A stretch of 64,000 nucleotides of DNA from Nocardia aurantia (GTDB taxonomy: Bacteria > Actinomycetota > Actinomycetes > Mycobacteriales > Mycobacteriaceae). Position 1 is the first letter of the stretch. Each line of letters opens with the position of its first letter. A program made the translations under genes and the position numbers. Below are positions 25,516-36,816 of the stretch, piece after piece. Under the pieces are notes generated by a model. The model was not told where the DNA came from. It saw only the letters and a list, made by a program, of their open reading frames with translations, and ran no database searches. The stretch lies in the NCBI RefSeq assembly GCF_009604425.1, contig NZ_WEGI01000002.1:434001-498000 (forward strand). The letters run 5' to 3'.

Positions 25516-26370
25516 CTACCTTACCGTGACCAGATCCGGGCTGGACACATCGAACAGCGTGCCGGGCCGGGACAGGATCGGCAGCACTACCGCCGCCTTG
25601 CGCGCGGAATCGCCGGGGCCGCCCCACAACACGATGCGGCCGTCCCGCAGGGTGAGCGCCACGTCCGAAACCGACCGCGCGACAACCTCTCCCACCTGCT
25701 CCCGCAACTCCGGCGGGGTGGCGTCGAGCACCTCGACCGCCGCCCTGGTAACCGGATCGCTACCGCCGGGATGATCGGTGGTGAGCTTGGGCAGCGTGGC
25801 CGGCGCCTGCTCGATGGCGAATTCGACGCTGTCGCTGTCGATCAGGTGCGACCCGTCCGGACCGTCGAAGTACAGCGCGGGCATTCGCTCGTCGACGGTC
25901 ACCCGGACCGTCGACGGGAACACCCGCTGCACCCGCGCCGTGCGCACCCGCGGCAGGGCCGCCACCCGCGCGGCCATCGCATCGGTATCGATGCGCAGCA
26001 TGGATCGGCCCGAGGGCACCGCCAGGGCCGCGCGAACCTGCTGCTCGGACAACGCCGACAGGCCCTCGATCCGGAGGGTCCGCACCGCCAGCGCCGGGGA
26101 GAACCAGGCGATCCCGGCCACCAGGACCAGCACGCCGAGTACCGGCAGCACCCGCACGGCCAGCCGGCCCGCCGGCGAGCCGGCGAATCCGCGCCACTGC
26201 GCGGCGGCGCCCCCCGGGCCGTGCGGACCGTCGGGATCGGACGCCTCGAACTCGAGGGTGTCCGCCGCGGACCGGGATGCCGCCCGGGCGCCCCGGCTCG
26301 CCGATGCCGTTGCGGCGCGCCCGGATCCGGCGGCCGGCTCGCTGTCCGGATCGTCGATTCCGCCGGTCAT
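25516..26370 (-). CDS. ftsQ: Cell division protein FtsQ
   Basis: Bitopic divisome protein. 284 residues: a cytoplasmic Ala/Ser/Asp-rich tail to about 70, one membrane helix (73-90, [17 protein letters not shown]), a POTRA domain (about 95-165, [21 protein letters not shown]) and the FtsQ/DivIB domain ([20 protein letters not shown] onwards). The ATG at 26370 overlaps the murC stop by 4 bp. Last gene before the long ftsZ leader. Confidence 0.96.
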   Translation of the reverse strand: MTGGIDDPDSEPAAGSGRAATASASRGARAASRSAADTLEFEASDPDGPHGPGGAAAQWRGFAGSPAGRLAVRVLPVLGVLVLVAGIAWFSPALAVRTLRIEGLSALSEQQVRAALAVPSGRSMLRIDTDAMAARVAALPRVRTARVQRVFPSTVRVTVDERMPALYFDGPDGSHLIDSDSVEFAIEQAPATLPKLTTDHPGGSDPVTRAAVEVLDATPPELREQVGEVVARSVSDVALTLRDGRIVLWGGPGDSARKAAVVLPILSRPGTLFDVSSPDLVTVR

Positions 26371-28283
26371 CGACCGGACGGGCGCACCCGCAGACCGTCG
26401 AGGATCTGGCTGCCGAGCATGGTGACATCGCCCGCGCCCATGGTGATCACCACATCGCCGGGCCGGGCCAGGTTCGCCACCTGCCTGCCCACCCGCGACA
26501 TATCGGGTTGGTAGTGCACGGGTCTCGTGACCGACTGGGCGACCAGCGCGCCACTGACCCCGGGCAGTGGTTCCTCGCGGGCGCCGTACACGTCCAGCAC
26601 CACGACCTCGTCGGCCAGATCCAGGGCGGCGCCGAAGTCGGCCGCGAATGTCGCCGTGCGACTGTACAAATGGGGCTGGAACACGACGATCACCCGGCCC
26701 GGCCGGGACCGCGCGCCGTCGGCGGCCTCCTGCCGGACGAGTTCCGCGGCGGCGCCGAGCACCGCGCGCACCTCGGTCGGATGATGGGCGTAGTCGTCGA
26801 AGACCCGCACGCCGTTCTCCCGGCCGACGAACTGGAACCGCCGGTGCACGCCGCCGAAACCCTGTAGCCCCTGGAGTACCTCGGCGAGTTCGGCGCCCGC
26901 GTCGCGGGCGGCCAGCAGCGCGCCGAGCGCGTTGAGCGCCATGTGCCGGCCCGGCACCGACAATCGCAGGGTGCGCGGGGCGGATTCGTCGGCCAGTCGC
27001 ACGGTGGCCAGGCCGCCGACATCGCGCGGCTCCCAGTTCAGCAGCCGGACGCCCACCGGCACCGGCGCGTCGGCGAGCTCGCCGGAGCCGTAGCCGAGCA
27101 CCCGGATGTCGAGATCGTCGCGCGCGGTGACCCGTTCGGCCAGCGCGCGGGCGCCCGGATCGTCCAGGCACACCACCAGCAGCCCACCCGGCCGCAGCCG
27201 CGCCACGAAATCGTCGAAGACCTGGACGTATGCCTCCAGCGTGCCGAAGTAGTCCAGATGGTCGGACTCGATGTTGGTGACCACCGCGACATCCGGCTCG
27301 TACTGCAGCAGTGAGCCGTCCGACTCGTCGGCCTCGGCGACGAAGATGCCGCCGGTGCCGTGGTGCGCGTTGGTGCCCGCCTCGTTCAGCTCCCCGCCGA
27401 CCGCGAAGGACGGGTCGAAACCGCAGTGCTGCAACGAAACCACCAGCATCGAGGTGGTGGAGGTCTTGCCGTGGGTGCCCGACACCAGCAGCGTGTGGTG
27501 GCCGCGCATGAGGTCGGCCAGCACGGTGGGCCGCAGCAGCACCGGCACACCGCGCCGGTTCGCCTCCACCAGTTCGGGATTCGTCTTCGGGATGGCCGCG
27601 TAGGTGGTGACCACCGCGGTCGGGCCGCCGGGCAGCAGATCCAGCGCGTTGGCGTCGTGCCCGATGCGCACCGCGGCGCCCCGGGCCCGCAACGCCAGCA
27701 CGCCGCGGCTCTCCTTGGCGTCCGAACCGGACACCGCACCGCCGCGGGCCAGCAGGATGCGGGCAATACCCGACATGCCGGCCCCGCCGATGCCGACCAT
27801 GTGCACCCGGCGCAACAACTCGGGGAGCTCGGTCTCCTCCGCGGCCCGCGGGCGATCGGTGGTCACACTCCGCGCCGAGCCGGACGCGCCCAGGGTGTCG
27901 CCACGCAGGCCCCGGACGTCGCCACCTACGTCCGGGGCGTCGCCGCGCGGGCCCCGGACGTCGCTACCCGCGCCCGGCGCGTCACCGCGCAGGCCCCGGA
28001 CGTCACCACCTGTGCCCGAGGCATCGCCGCCCAAGCCCCGGCTGTCGCCACCTGCGCCCGAGGTGTCGCCGCGTACGCCCCGGCTGTCGCCACCCGGGTC
28101 CGGGGTGGCGCCGCGTACGCCCAGGTCGTTGCCATCCGGGTCCGAGGCGTCGCCGCGCACGCCCAGGTCGTTGCCATTCGGGTCCGGGGTGTTGCCACGC
28201 ACGCCCGGGTTGTCGCCACCCGGGTCCGGGGTGGCGCCGCGTACGCCCGGGTTGTCGTCGATCGTCTTGTCCGTTTCCGTCAT
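26367..28283 (-). CDS. murC: UDP-N-acetylmuramate--L-alanine ligase with repeat extension
   Basis: ATP-dependent ligase adding L-Ala to UDP-MurNAc. 638 residues, against about 480-500 in relatives. The enzyme proper begins near residue 155: GIGGAGMSG at 164-172 binds the UDP-substrate, GTHGKTS at 269-275 is the ATP loop, and EADESDGS and the C-terminal FQPHLYSR motif follow. The first 135 residues are nine 14-residue Gly/Asp/Arg repeats. The ATG at 28283 overlaps the murG stop (ATGA), so the extension is probably translated; an internal start near residue 160 cannot be excluded. Confidence 0.96.
   Translation of the reverse strand: MTETDKTIDDNPGVRGATPDPGGDNPGVRGNTPDPNGNDLGVRGDASDPDGNDLGVRGATPDPGGDSRGVRGDTSGAGGDSRGLGGDASGTGGDVRGLRGDAPGAGSDVRGPRGDAPDVGGDVRGLRGDTLGASGSARSVTTDRPRAAEETELPELLRRVHMVGIGGAGMSGIARILLARGGAVSGSDAKESRGVLALRARGAAVRIGHDANALDLLPGGPTAVVTTYAAIPKTNPELVEANRRGVPVLLRPTVLADLMRGHHTLLVSGTHGKTSTTSMLVVSLQHCGFDPSFAVGGELNEAGTNAHHGTGGIFVAEADESDGSLLQYEPDVAVVTNIESDHLDYFGTLEAYVQVFDDFVARLRPGGLLVVCLDDPGARALAERVTARDDLDIRVLGYGSGELADAPVPVGVRLLNWEPRDVGGLATVRLADESAPRTLRLSVPGRHMALNALGALLAARDAGAELAEVLQGLQGFGGVHRRFQFVGRENGVRVFDDYAHHPTEVRAVLGAAAELVRQEAADGARSRPGRVIVVFQPHLYSRTATFAADFGAALDLADEVVVLDVYGAREEPLPGVSGALVAQSVTRPVHYQPDMSRVGRQVANLARPGDVVITMGAGDVTMLGSQILDGLRVRPSGR
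27879..28256 (-). repeat. 42-bp coding minisatellite in murC
   Basis: Nine in-frame tandem units of 42 bp encode 14-residue repeats of the type [28 protein letters not shown] and [14 protein letters not shown] (MurC residues 10-135). The pattern G-x-R-G-D/A is kept in nearly all; no unit is frameshifted. The product would be a flexible, charged, Gly-rich tail. Confidence 0.92.
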
Positions 28284-29491
28284 CGGCCGATCACCTCCAC
28301 CACGATTCGTGCCACCGCGTCGGCGGCGTCCCGATGCCCGGCACCGGCGGCGGCCACGGCCATATCGGACAGCCGGGTCGCGTCGCTGAGCACGGGGATC
28401 ACTTCGTCGATCACGTACTTCGGCGTGAGTTCCGCGTCGGGAACGATTCTGCCACCGCCCAGTGACACGATCGGGCGGGCGTTGAGCTCCTGCTCACCGT
28501 TGCCGTGCGGCAGCGGAACGTAGAACGCGGGCAACCCGACCGCCGATACCTCGGCGACGGTCATCGCACCCGATCGGCACACCGCCGCGTCCGATGCGGC
28601 GTAGGCCAGATCCATCCGGGACAGGTACGGGACCGCGACGTACTTCGCCGGGGAATCCGGGTCCACGCCCGAGACATCGAGGGTGTTCTTGGGGCCGTGC
28701 GCGTGCAGGACCGAGATCCCCGCCGCGGTGAGCTGCGCGGCCGCGCCCGAGACGGCCTCGTTCAGCGACCGGGCGCCCTGCGAACCGCCGAACACCAGCA
28801 GCACCGGGCCGTCGGCGGGCAGGCCGAAGTGCGCGCGGGCCTCGGCACGCAGGGCCGACCGGTCCAGGGTAGCGATGGACTGCCGTACCGGGATCCCGAC
28901 GATCTCCGCCTCCGAGCCGCCGACCGCCGACCGCCCACGGCCGTCATCCCCGGGCCGCCCGCGGCCGTCATCCTTGGGCCGCCTGCCGCCGTGTATCCCC
29001 GATCCCGGCACCGCGGCCAGCACCCGGGTGGCCAGCCGCGCGCCGATCTTGTTGGCGATGCCCGCCTTCGCGTTCGCCTCGTGCACCACGATCGGCACCC
29101 GGCGCCGGTTACGCAGCAGGCCGCGCCCGGCCGCGAGGTAGGCGGGCAGCGCCACGTAACCGCCGAAGCCGACGATCACATCGGCGTCCACGGCGTCGAT
29201 GATCGCGCGGGTGCGGGCCACCGACGCCCGGACCCGGCCCGGCAGCCGCAGCAGGTCGGCGGTCGGCTTGCGCGGCAACGGAACCGGCGGGATCAGCTCC
29301 AGCGGATAACCGCGTTCGGGCACCAGCCTGGTCTCCAGACCGCGTTCGGTGCCCAGCGCGGTGATCCGGATCGCCGGATCCCGGCGCCGCAACGCGTCGG
29401 CGACGGCCATGGCGGGCTCGATATGCCCCGCCGTCCCGCCACCGGCCACGATCACCGACAACGGTCGTTCCACGGCCATCGACTCCGTCAC
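28280..29491 (-). CDS. murG: Lipid II synthase MurG
   Basis: Transfers GlcNAc from UDP-GlcNAc to lipid I at the inner membrane face. About 403 residues from the GTG at 29491, which overlaps the ftsW stop (GTGA); an ATG at 29479 is the alternative. Glycine loop GGGTAGH at 17-23, second loop [12 protein letters not shown], and the donor-site segment [22 protein letters not shown]. Between the two Rossmann domains, residues about 165-194 are an unusual insertion, [19 protein letters not shown] then GRGRSAVGG, containing a duplicated DDGRGR unit. Confidence 0.96.
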   Translation of the reverse strand: MTESMAVERPLSVIVAGGGTAGHIEPAMAVADALRRRDPAIRITALGTERGLETRLVPERGYPLELIPPVPLPRKPTADLLRLPGRVRASVARTRAIIDAVDADVIVGFGGYVALPAYLAAGRGLLRNRRRVPIVVHEANAKAGIANKIGARLATRVLAAVPGSGIHGGRRPKDDGRGRPGDDGRGRSAVGGSEAEIVGIPVRQSIATLDRSALRAEARAHFGLPADGPVLLVFGGSQGARSLNEAVSGAAAQLTAAGISVLHAHGPKNTLDVSGVDPDSPAKYVAVPYLSRMDLAYAASDAAVCRSGAMTVAEVSAVGLPAFYVPLPHGNGEQELNARPIVSLGGGRIVPDAELTPKYVIDEVIPVLSDATRLSDMAVAAAGAGHRDAADAVARIVVEVIGR

Positions 29492-30984
29492 CTCGGTTTG
29501 CCCCTGTCTCGTGCGTGTGTCGTCGGATAGCTCGGTTCCCAGGCCCGGGTGGACCGCCACGATCGGCTGCCGCGCGGCTGGTTGCCCGCGCGGCGCGAGG
29601 AATCCGAATCCACCGAGCGGCGGGCCGGCCGGCCCGAACCGCTCCGCCGGCCCTTGGCCGAGTCACCTCGGGGGGCCGGCTGGGTCTTCTTCTGCGGCGC
29701 GGCCTTCGCGGCCGCGCGCGGGCGCGGCGCGGTGTACAGCTCCGGCTTCGGCAACCGCAGCAGGCGGCTGAACCGGCCGTCCTGACCGCCGTGCAGCGCC
29801 ACCACCGCCTCCGGCTCGTGCCGGGCCGCGTTGGCGATCAGGCCGAACATCAGCAGGGTGATCGCGAGCGAGGAGCCGCCCGCCGAGACCAGCGGCAGCT
29901 GCAGGCCGGTGACCGGCAGCAGGCCGACCACGTACCCGATGTTGATCAGAGCCTGACCGGTGATCCAGGTGGTCGCGGTCGCGGTGAGCAGGCGCAGGAA
30001 CGGATCGACCGATCGGCTCGCGATCCGCAGGCCCGTGTAGACGAACAGGGCGAACAGGCCGAGCACCAGGGCGCAGCCCAGGAAGCCCAGCTCCTCGCCG
30101 ATGATCGCGAAGATGAAGTCGTTGTGCGCGTTGGGCAGATAGCTCCACTTGGCCCGGCTCTGACCCAGCCCGCGGCCCCAGATGCCGCCGTCGGCCAGGG
30201 AGAACAACGCCTGCCGCGCCTGATAGTTGATGCCCTGCGGATCGTCGCCGGGATTGAAGAAGGCGCGCATGCGATTGGACCGATATCCGGCCGACAGCGC
30301 CAGCACGCCGGCGGCGACCAGGCCCGACACCGAGATCGTCACGAACAGCCGCACCGGCAGGCCGCCGAACCACAGCAGCGCCGCCAGGATCAGGCCCAGC
30401 GCGATGGTCGTGGAGAGGTTCGGCTGCAACACCACCAGCAGGCACACCAGCAGACCGGCGGGCACCAGCGGCACCATCACGTCCTTGTAGGTCGCGCGCG
30501 ACCCGACCAGCGCGCGGCGCGCCACCAGCAGATGCGCGCCCCAGACGATGAGCGTCACCTTGACGATCTCCGACGGCTGGATCGACAGCGGCCCGATCAT
30601 GAACCAGCGCCGCGAACCCTGTACGGAGGAACCGATTCCCGGGATCAGCACCAGCACCAGGGCCAGCACCGACAGCGCGAACATCGGGAACGACAACTGC
30701 CGCAACCGCCACAGCGGCACCCGCAGCGCCAAATAGAACAGCACCGCGCCGACCGTCGCGAACATCGCCTGCTGCACGAACAGCGAATAGGCCGACCCGT
30801 CGGCGGCGTACGCCTCGACACTGGATGCCGAGAGCACCATCACCAGGCCCAGCAGGGTCAGCAGGGTCGCGATGGTGACGATCAGGTGGAACGAGGCCAG
30901 CGGGCGGGCGAGCCAGGCGCCGAACCAGGTGGCACCCGCGGCCTTGCGCCCGGTAGCCGTCGACGCGGCGCCCGCCTCGCTCAT
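29488..30984 (-). CDS. ftsW: Peptidoglycan glycosyltransferase FtsW
   Basis: SEDS-family lipid II polymerase acting with PbpB at the septum. 498 residues with about ten membrane helices between 30 and 400; conserved segments are [19 protein letters not shown], the catalytic-loop region [20 protein letters not shown] and IIGEELGF, and [13 protein letters not shown]. The C-terminal tail (about 415-498) is long, cytoplasmic and Arg/Ser/Pro-rich; in M. tuberculosis the corresponding tail contacts FtsZ. Start ATG overlaps the murD stop and the stop overlaps the murG start. Confidence 0.97.
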   Translation of the reverse strand: MSEAGAASTATGRKAAGATWFGAWLARPLASFHLIVTIATLLTLLGLVMVLSASSVEAYAADGSAYSLFVQQAMFATVGAVLFYLALRVPLWRLRQLSFPMFALSVLALVLVLIPGIGSSVQGSRRWFMIGPLSIQPSEIVKVTLIVWGAHLLVARRALVGSRATYKDVMVPLVPAGLLVCLLVVLQPNLSTTIALGLILAALLWFGGLPVRLFVTISVSGLVAAGVLALSAGYRSNRMRAFFNPGDDPQGINYQARQALFSLADGGIWGRGLGQSRAKWSYLPNAHNDFIFAIIGEELGFLGCALVLGLFALFVYTGLRIASRSVDPFLRLLTATATTWITGQALINIGYVVGLLPVTGLQLPLVSAGGSSLAITLLMFGLIANAARHEPEAVVALHGGQDGRFSRLLRLPKPELYTAPRPRAAAKAAPQKKTQPAPRGDSAKGRRSGSGRPARRSVDSDSSRRAGNQPRGSRSWRSTRAWEPSYPTTHARDRGKPR

Positions 30985-32444
30985 CGCGGGCTCCCGATGT
31001 CTCCCTCGTCGAGCGCCTGCACCGCCGCGACGAAGCTGCGGCCGCGATGGGTGTAGTCGGTGAACATGTCCAGCGAGGCGGCGGCCGGTGCGAGCAGCAC
31101 CGTGTCGCCGCGTCCGGCGTAGCCGGCGGCGATCCGCACCGCGCGCGCCATCACCGCGTCCACACCCATACCGGCATCGTCGCCCGAATCGAGCACCACC
31201 ACCGGGACATCGGGGGCGTGTCGCGACATCGCCTCCGCGATCGTGCGCGCGTCGAGACCGAACAGGACCGCCGCGACGAGCCGCTCGGCCACCTCCTCGA
31301 CCAGATCCTCGACGTGCGCGCCCTTGAGCTGTCCGCCCGCGAGCCAGATCACCTGCGGGTGGGCCAGGATCGACGAGCGGGCCGCGTGCGGATTGGTGGC
31401 TTTCGAGTCGTCGATGAACTCGACTCCGCCGACCTCCCGGACGAACGCCGCCCGGTGCGGGCCCACCTTGTGCTCCTGCAGCCCCTCCTTGACGAACTGC
31501 GGCGCCACGTCGATGGATCGGGTCAGCGCGGCGGCGGCCAGCGCGTCCGCGACCCCGGCGGGGCCCGGCGGGCTGATGTCGCCGACCTCGGCGAGGATCG
31601 CGGCCTTGGTGAAGGCCCGGTCCAGCAGTTTGCCGTCGACCACGCCCAGCTCACCGTCGGCCGGTACGCCGATCCGGAAGCCGACCGTGCGGCGGGCCCG
31701 GGACTTGCGGGCCAGCGCGCCGGCCACCGGATCGTCCAGGCCGACGACGCCGACCCGGCCGGTCAGCGCGCGCGCCTTGGCGGCGGCGTAGGCGTCGAGG
31801 CCGCCGTGCCAGTCCAGATGGTCCTCGGCGACGTTGAGCACCACGCCCGCCTCCGGGCGCACCGAAGGGGCCCAATGCAATTGGAAGGAGGACAGCTCGA
31901 CCGCCAGCACCTGCGGGCCCGGCGTGCGCCGCAGCGCGTCCAGGATCGGCAGCCCGATGTTGCCGCAGGCGACGCTGGGGACGCCGGCGGCGCGCAGGAT
32001 CGCGTGCGTCATCTGGGTGGTGGTGGTCTTGCCGTTGGTGCCGGTGATGACCAGCCATTTGCGCACCGGCCCGTACAGCCGGGCCTGATCCACCCACCAG
32101 GCGAATTCGACGTCGCCCCAGACCGGGATGCCCTCGGTCACGGCCGAGACCAGCACCGGCGAGTCGGGCCGCCAGCCCGGACTGGTGATGACCAGCGCGA
32201 ACCGGCCCAGCGCGCCGGGCAGGCCCAGTTCCTCGCCGGGGGCGGTCGCCAGGCCGAGCTCGGCGGCCTCGGCCAGCGCCTTCTCCCCGGCGTCGGTGAC
32301 CACCGGGCGCGCGCCGATGTCGTGCAACGGCTCGATCAGGGACCGGCCGGACACGCCCCAACCGGCCACCAGAACGTCTCTGCCGCGCAGAAATTCGAGC
32401 ATGGGGCCCGGTGAGCGCAGAGCCCGCGGAGTGTGTTCGACCAT
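30981..32444 (-). CDS. murD: UDP-MurNAc-L-Ala--D-Glu ligase MurD
   Basis: Cytosolic ATP-dependent ligase adding D-Glu to UDP-MurNAc-L-Ala. 487 residues; Rossmann-like UDP-binding N-terminus (VLVAGWGVSGRSLIEPL), ATP loop GTNGKTTTT from 135, ELSSFQLHW, NVAEDHLDWH and the C-terminal domain with DDSKATNPHA. Its ATG is 6 bp past the mraY stop; its stop overlaps ftsW. Confidence 0.98.
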   Translation of the reverse strand: MVEHTPRALRSPGPMLEFLRGRDVLVAGWGVSGRSLIEPLHDIGARPVVTDAGEKALAEAAELGLATAPGEELGLPGALGRFALVITSPGWRPDSPVLVSAVTEGIPVWGDVEFAWWVDQARLYGPVRKWLVITGTNGKTTTTQMTHAILRAAGVPSVACGNIGLPILDALRRTPGPQVLAVELSSFQLHWAPSVRPEAGVVLNVAEDHLDWHGGLDAYAAAKARALTGRVGVVGLDDPVAGALARKSRARRTVGFRIGVPADGELGVVDGKLLDRAFTKAAILAEVGDISPPGPAGVADALAAAALTRSIDVAPQFVKEGLQEHKVGPHRAAFVREVGGVEFIDDSKATNPHAARSSILAHPQVIWLAGGQLKGAHVEDLVEEVAERLVAAVLFGLDARTIAEAMSRHAPDVPVVVLDSGDDAGMGVDAVMARAVRIAAGYAGRGDTVLLAPAAASLDMFTDYTHRGRSFVAAVQALDEGDIGSPR

Positions 32445-32450
32445 CGCCTG

Positions 32451-33527
32451 TTACCCGACCTGAGAGAGGTATTCGCTGTAGAACAAGCCCAATCCGACCG
32501 CCGCCGCGATACCCGCCAGCAACCAGAACCGAATGATCACCGTAGTCTCTGCCCATTTGGACAGTTCGAAGTGGTGGTGGAACGGCGCCATCTTGAACAA
32601 CCGGTTACGCGTGGTCTTGAACACCACGATCTGCAGCACCACCGACGCCGCCTCGGCGACGTACAGCGCGCCGATGACCACCATCAGCAGTTCGGTGCGG
32701 GTGGTGATGGACAGCCCGGCCAGCAGGCCACCGAGGGCCAGCGAGCCGGTGTCGCCCATGAAGATCTTGGCGGGAGCCGCGTTCCACCACAGGAATCCGA
32801 TACACGCCGCGGCGCCCGCGGCACAGACCAAGGCGAGGTCCAGCGGGTCGCGCACGTTGTAGCAGCCGGGCTCCACCTTGACCTCGCAGGCGTGGTAGTA
32901 CTGCCAGAAGCTGATCACCACATAGGAACCCAGCACCAGGCTCATCGAGCCGGCGGCGAGCCCGTCCAGGCCGTCGGTGAGGTTCACCGCGTTCGACCAG
33001 GCCACCACGACCAGGCAGACGAAGGCCAGGAACACGACCACGCTCATCGACACCGTGTTGATGTCGCGCACGTAGGACAGGTGCCGGCTGGCCGGGGTCC
33101 GGCCGCCCGCGCCGACGCTGTGCAGCGCCAGCACCCCGAACACGATGGCGGAACCGAGCTGGCCGATGTACTTGCCGGCCGCGGTCAGGCCCAGGTTGCG
33201 CTGTTTGCGCAGCTTGATGAAATCGTCCAGGAAGCCGACCGCGCCGAGCGCGGTGGACAGTCCCAGCACCAGCAGACCGGAGGCGGTCGGGCCCTCGGCC
33301 CGGTACCCGATGCCGATCAGGTGCGAGCCGAGGTAGCCGGCCCACATGCCGAGCATGATCGCGACGCCGCCCATGGTGGGGGTGCCGCGCTTGGCCTTGT
33401 GGCTCTCCGGGCCGTCGATCCGGATCTCCTGGCCGAAGCCGCGCCGCGCGAACATGCGAATCAGCAACGGCGTCAACAGGATCGACACCGTCAGCGCGAT
33501 CGCCGCGGCGAACAGAATCTGCCTCAT
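32451..33527 (-). CDS. mraY: Phospho-MurNAc-pentapeptide translocase MraY
   Basis: Makes lipid I from UDP-MurNAc-pentapeptide and undecaprenyl (in this group decaprenyl) phosphate. 358 residues with ten membrane helices. Signature segments are [33 protein letters not shown] and [12 protein letters not shown] (Mg-binding Asp) and the basic-loop [11 protein letters not shown] at 33527 overlaps the murF stop (ATGA). Confidence 0.98.
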   Translation of the reverse strand: MRQILFAAAIALTVSILLTPLLIRMFARRGFGQEIRIDGPESHKAKRGTPTMGGVAIMLGMWAGYLGSHLIGIGYRAEGPTASGLLVLGLSTALGAVGFLDDFIKLRKQRNLGLTAAGKYIGQLGSAIVFGVLALHSVGAGGRTPASRHLSYVRDINTVSMSVVVFLAFVCLVVVAWSNAVNLTDGLDGLAAGSMSLVLGSYVVISFWQYYHACEVKVEPGCYNVRDPLDLALVCAAGAAACIGFLWWNAAPAKIFMGDTGSLALGGLLAGLSITTRTELLMVVIGALYVAEAASVVLQIVVFKTTRNRLFKMAPFHHHFELSKWAETTVIIRFWLLAGIAAAVGLGLFYSEYLSQVG

Positions 33528-35068
33528 CGGGCGGCCTCCGAATTCGACTGCGACGCGCGCGGCGTGCTCGACTGCGACGCGCCCGGTCCGGCCGCGACGA
33601 GGTGTTCCGCGACCGCCCACAATCCGGCGGAGTTCGACGCCTTGACCAGGACCACGTCACCGGCGGCGACCTCGGCGTCGAGCAGTTCGAGCGCCGCGTC
33701 GATATCGGGGACCAGCACGGATTCCTCGCCCCACGAACCCTCCTGCACCGCCCCCTGATGCAGGGCGCGGGCGGGGCGGTCGGTGCCGACCACGATCAGC
33801 CGGTCGACGTCCAGCCGCACCACGAGGCGGCCGATCCGGTCGTGCTCGAGGACGGCGTCGTCGCCGAGTTCGGCCATCTCGCCGAGCACGGCCCAGCTGC
33901 GGCGCGGTTGCCCGGCCGGAGTGTCGCCGGTGCGGGACATGGTCACCAGGGCCTTCAGCGCCGCGCGGACCGAATCCGGATTGGCGTTGTAGGCGTCGTT
34001 GACGACGGTGACGCCGTCGGGGCGGGTGCGCACGTCCATGCGATGGGCCGAGACGGCCCGTGCCTCGGACAGCGCCGCGGCCACGGTCGCGAGGTCGGCG
34101 CCGCATTCCAGCGCCACCGCCGCGGCGGACAGCGCGTTGCCGACCTGATGTTCGCCGTGCACGCCCAGCCGCACCTCGACACTCGATCCCCCGGCGTGCA
34201 CCGTGAACCGGGCCCGGGCGGCCTCGTCGAGCCGGACGTCGGTGGCCCGCACATCCGCGCCGGTCGATTGCCCGACGGACACCACCCGGGCGCTGGTCCG
34301 GCTCGACATCGCGATCACATTCGGGTCGTCGGCGTTGAGCACCGCGACGCCGGTCGGCGGAAGAGCTTCCACCAGTTCGCCCTTCGCCTGCGCGATGGCC
34401 GCGCGGCTGCCGAATTCGCCGAGGTGCGCGGTGCCGACGTTGAGCACCACCCCGATACTCGGCGGCGCGATCTCGGTGAGCGCCTTGATGTGCCCGTGCC
34501 CGCGCGCGGACAGTTCCAGCACCAGGAAACGGGTATCGGCGTCGGCGCGCAGCACCGTCCACGGATGCCCGAGTTCGTTGTTGAAGGAGCCGGGCGGGGC
34601 CACCACCGGGCCCAGCGGCGAGAGCACCTGGGCCAGTAGGTCTTTCGTCGAGGTCTTACCGGACGAGCCGGTGACGCCGACGACGGTCAGCCCGCCGGCC
34701 GCGACCAGCCGGTCGACGTTGGCGCGGGCCAAGGCGGCCAGCGCCGCCAGCACCGCCGCGCCGGACCCGCCGACGTCGTGCGCGAGCGCCAGCGCGCGGC
34801 CGGACTGCCCGGCCGACGGCTCGACGACGATCGCCGGCACCCCGACCGGCCGGGCGGCCAGCACGGCCACCGCACCGGCGGCCACCGCGGCCGCCGCGAA
34901 ATCGTGCCCGTCGACGTGTTCGCCGGGCAGGGCCAGGAACAGGTCGCCGGGAGTGATGCGGCGCGAGTCGAATTCGACCGCGCCGGTTACCGTCACCGCG
35001 GGATCGGGGACGTCGTGCAGTGTCCCGCCGACGACCTCCGCGACCTCCCGCAGAGTCATTTCGATCAT
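33524..35068 (-). CDS. murF: D-Ala-D-Ala adding enzyme MurF
   Basis: Adds D-Ala-D-Ala to the UDP-MurNAc-tripeptide. 514 residues, three domains; ATP loop GSSGKTST at 134-141, followed by LSARGHGHI and the C-terminal [15 protein letters not shown] signature. The last 20 residues ([19 protein letters not shown]) contain a short duplicated ASQS unit. Start overlaps the murE stop by 4 bp, stop overlaps mraY. Confidence 0.98.
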   Translation of the reverse strand: MIEMTLREVAEVVGGTLHDVPDPAVTVTGAVEFDSRRITPGDLFLALPGEHVDGHDFAAAAVAAGAVAVLAARPVGVPAIVVEPSAGQSGRALALAHDVGGSGAAVLAALAALARANVDRLVAAGGLTVVGVTGSSGKTSTKDLLAQVLSPLGPVVAPPGSFNNELGHPWTVLRADADTRFLVLELSARGHGHIKALTEIAPPSIGVVLNVGTAHLGEFGSRAAIAQAKGELVEALPPTGVAVLNADDPNVIAMSSRTSARVVSVGQSTGADVRATDVRLDEAARARFTVHAGGSSVEVRLGVHGEHQVGNALSAAAVALECGADLATVAAALSEARAVSAHRMDVRTRPDGVTVVNDAYNANPDSVRAALKALVTMSRTGDTPAGQPRRSWAVLGEMAELGDDAVLEHDRIGRLVVRLDVDRLIVVGTDRPARALHQGAVQEGSWGEESVLVPDIDAALELLDAEVAAGDVVLVKASNSAGLWAVAEHLVAAGPGASQSSTPRASQSNSEAAR

Positions 35069-36663
35069 GAAGCTGTCTGGTCCTTCGTCTTCCGATGCAG
35101 GGCCGCCGCCACTACCTCGCGGTCGTCGAACGGATACTTCACCCCGGCGATCTCCTGCCCTGTCTCATGGCCCTTGCCCGCCACCAGCACGATGTCGCCG
35201 GGCCGGGCCCAGTCGACGGCGGCGGTTATCGCCGCGGCGCGATCGCCGATCTCGGCCACCTCGCCGCGTTCGGATTCCGGGATCCCGAGCGCACCGGCCC
35301 GCACGGCGGCCCGGATCTCGGCCGGGTCCTCGCTGCGCGGATTGTCGTCGGTGATGATCAGCAGGTCGGCGCCGCGGGCCGCGGTCGCGCCCATCAGCGG
35401 GCGCTTGCCGGCGTCGCGATCGCCGCCGGCGCCGACCACCACGGCCAGCCGACCGGCGGTCTGCTTCGAGTACTCGCGCAGGGTGGCGATCACCGATTCC
35501 ACCGCGGCCGGCTTGTGCGCGTAGTCGACCACGGCGAGGAAGTCCTGGCCGGCGTCGACCCGCTGCATCCGGCCGGGCACGTCGACCTCGGCCAGCGCCG
35601 CCGCGGCCACCGTGGCGTCGATGCCCGCGGTCGCGCACACGGCCACCGCCAGCAGCGCGTTCGCCACGTTGTAGTGACCCGGGAGCCGAAGGCGCACATC
35701 GGTTTTCACGCCGGGACCGGCGATGGTGAACTCCTGGCCGCCGCCACGCACGGTGGTGGCGCCGACCAGGGTCCAGTCGGGTTCGGCCTCACCGGTGGGG
35801 CTCTGCGGCTGGGTCGCCGTCGTCACGACCGTGGTGCGGCCGCCGACCTCGCGGACCAGCCGCCGGCCCCAGGCGTCGTCGACGCAGACCACGCAGGTGC
35901 GGGCGGCGGTCGGCGACTCGGGCTCGAACAGCCGGCGCTTGGCGGCGAAGTAGTCCTCGAAATCGGCGTGGAAGTCCAGGTGATCCTGCGAGAGATTCGT
36001 GAACGCGCCGACCTCGAACTCGACCCCGTCGACCCGGCCCAGCACCAGTGCGTGGCTGGACACCTCCATGACCACCGCCTGCACCCCGCGTTCGACCATC
36101 AGCGCGAACATGGCGTGCAGTTGCGGGGCTTCGGGAGTGGTCAGCGCGCTCGGCACCCGCTGCCCGTCGATGCGGGTCTCGATGGTGCCGATCAGCGCGG
36201 TTCGCACGCCGGCCGCGGTCAGGCCCGCCTCCACCAGGTACGAGGTGGTGGTCTTGCCCGAGGTGCCGGTGATGCCGATGATCTGCAACCGCCGCGACGG
36301 ATGCCCGTAGATCGCGGCGGACAGGCCGCCGAGGACAGCGCGCGGATCGTCGTGCACCAGCACGGGAACGTCCACCTCGCCGATCAGTTCGGCGCCGGCC
36401 GGATCGGTCAGGACGGCCACCGCGCCGGCGGCGATCGCGTCGGGCGCGAACCGGGCCCCGTGCGCATGCGCCCCGGCGAGCCCGGCGAACAGATCGCCCG
36501 GCCGCACCGCCTGGGAGCGCTGTTCGATCCCGGTGACGACGACCCGCGCGAGCCGGTCCGGATCGCCGCTGTAGCGGGCTGCGGCCAGGTCCGCGACCGC
36601 ACGCAACGCCGTCGACGGCGGCACGGCGGGGCGCAGCGCCGGCGGGCTGGGCGGCACGGGCAC
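35065..36663 (-). CDS. murE: UDP-MurNAc-tripeptide synthetase MurE, meso-DAP type
   Basis: Adds meso-diaminopimelate to UDP-MurNAc-L-Ala-D-Glu. 532 residues, GTG start with GAGGAGCC just upstream. ATP loop GTSGKTTT at 133-140; ALTTPEAPQLH; the DAP-specificity motif DNPR at 440-443 in DDNPRSEDP, which identifies a DAP rather than Lys enzyme. 153 bp separate it from pbpB, the widest gap among the mur genes; TAACCT (minus strand, near 36736) could be a -10 of an internal promoter. Confidence 0.98.
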   Translation of the reverse strand: MPVPPSPPALRPAVPPSTALRAVADLAAARYSGDPDRLARVVVTGIEQRSQAVRPGDLFAGLAGAHAHGARFAPDAIAAGAVAVLTDPAGAELIGEVDVPVLVHDDPRAVLGGLSAAIYGHPSRRLQIIGITGTSGKTTTSYLVEAGLTAAGVRTALIGTIETRIDGQRVPSALTTPEAPQLHAMFALMVERGVQAVVMEVSSHALVLGRVDGVEFEVGAFTNLSQDHLDFHADFEDYFAAKRRLFEPESPTAARTCVVCVDDAWGRRLVREVGGRTTVVTTATQPQSPTGEAEPDWTLVGATTVRGGGQEFTIAGPGVKTDVRLRLPGHYNVANALLAVAVCATAGIDATVAAAALAEVDVPGRMQRVDAGQDFLAVVDYAHKPAAVESVIATLREYSKQTAGRLAVVVGAGGDRDAGKRPLMGATAARGADLLIITDDNPRSEDPAEIRAAVRAGALGIPESERGEVAEIGDRAAAITAAVDWARPGDIVLVAGKGHETGQEIAGVKYPFDDREVVAAALHRKTKDQTAS

Positions 36664-36816
36664 GTGGCTCCTCTCGATCGGGGCAGGGTCTGGTGGTGCT
36701 ATCTCACAACGGACGGAATCGGATCGACGAGTCAGGTTACCGACGATCGATCACGGTCGGGCAACGCGGCCGCCGAATCGCCGTGCCGCCGCGCTGCGGC
36801 CCTACCCCTGGGAAGG

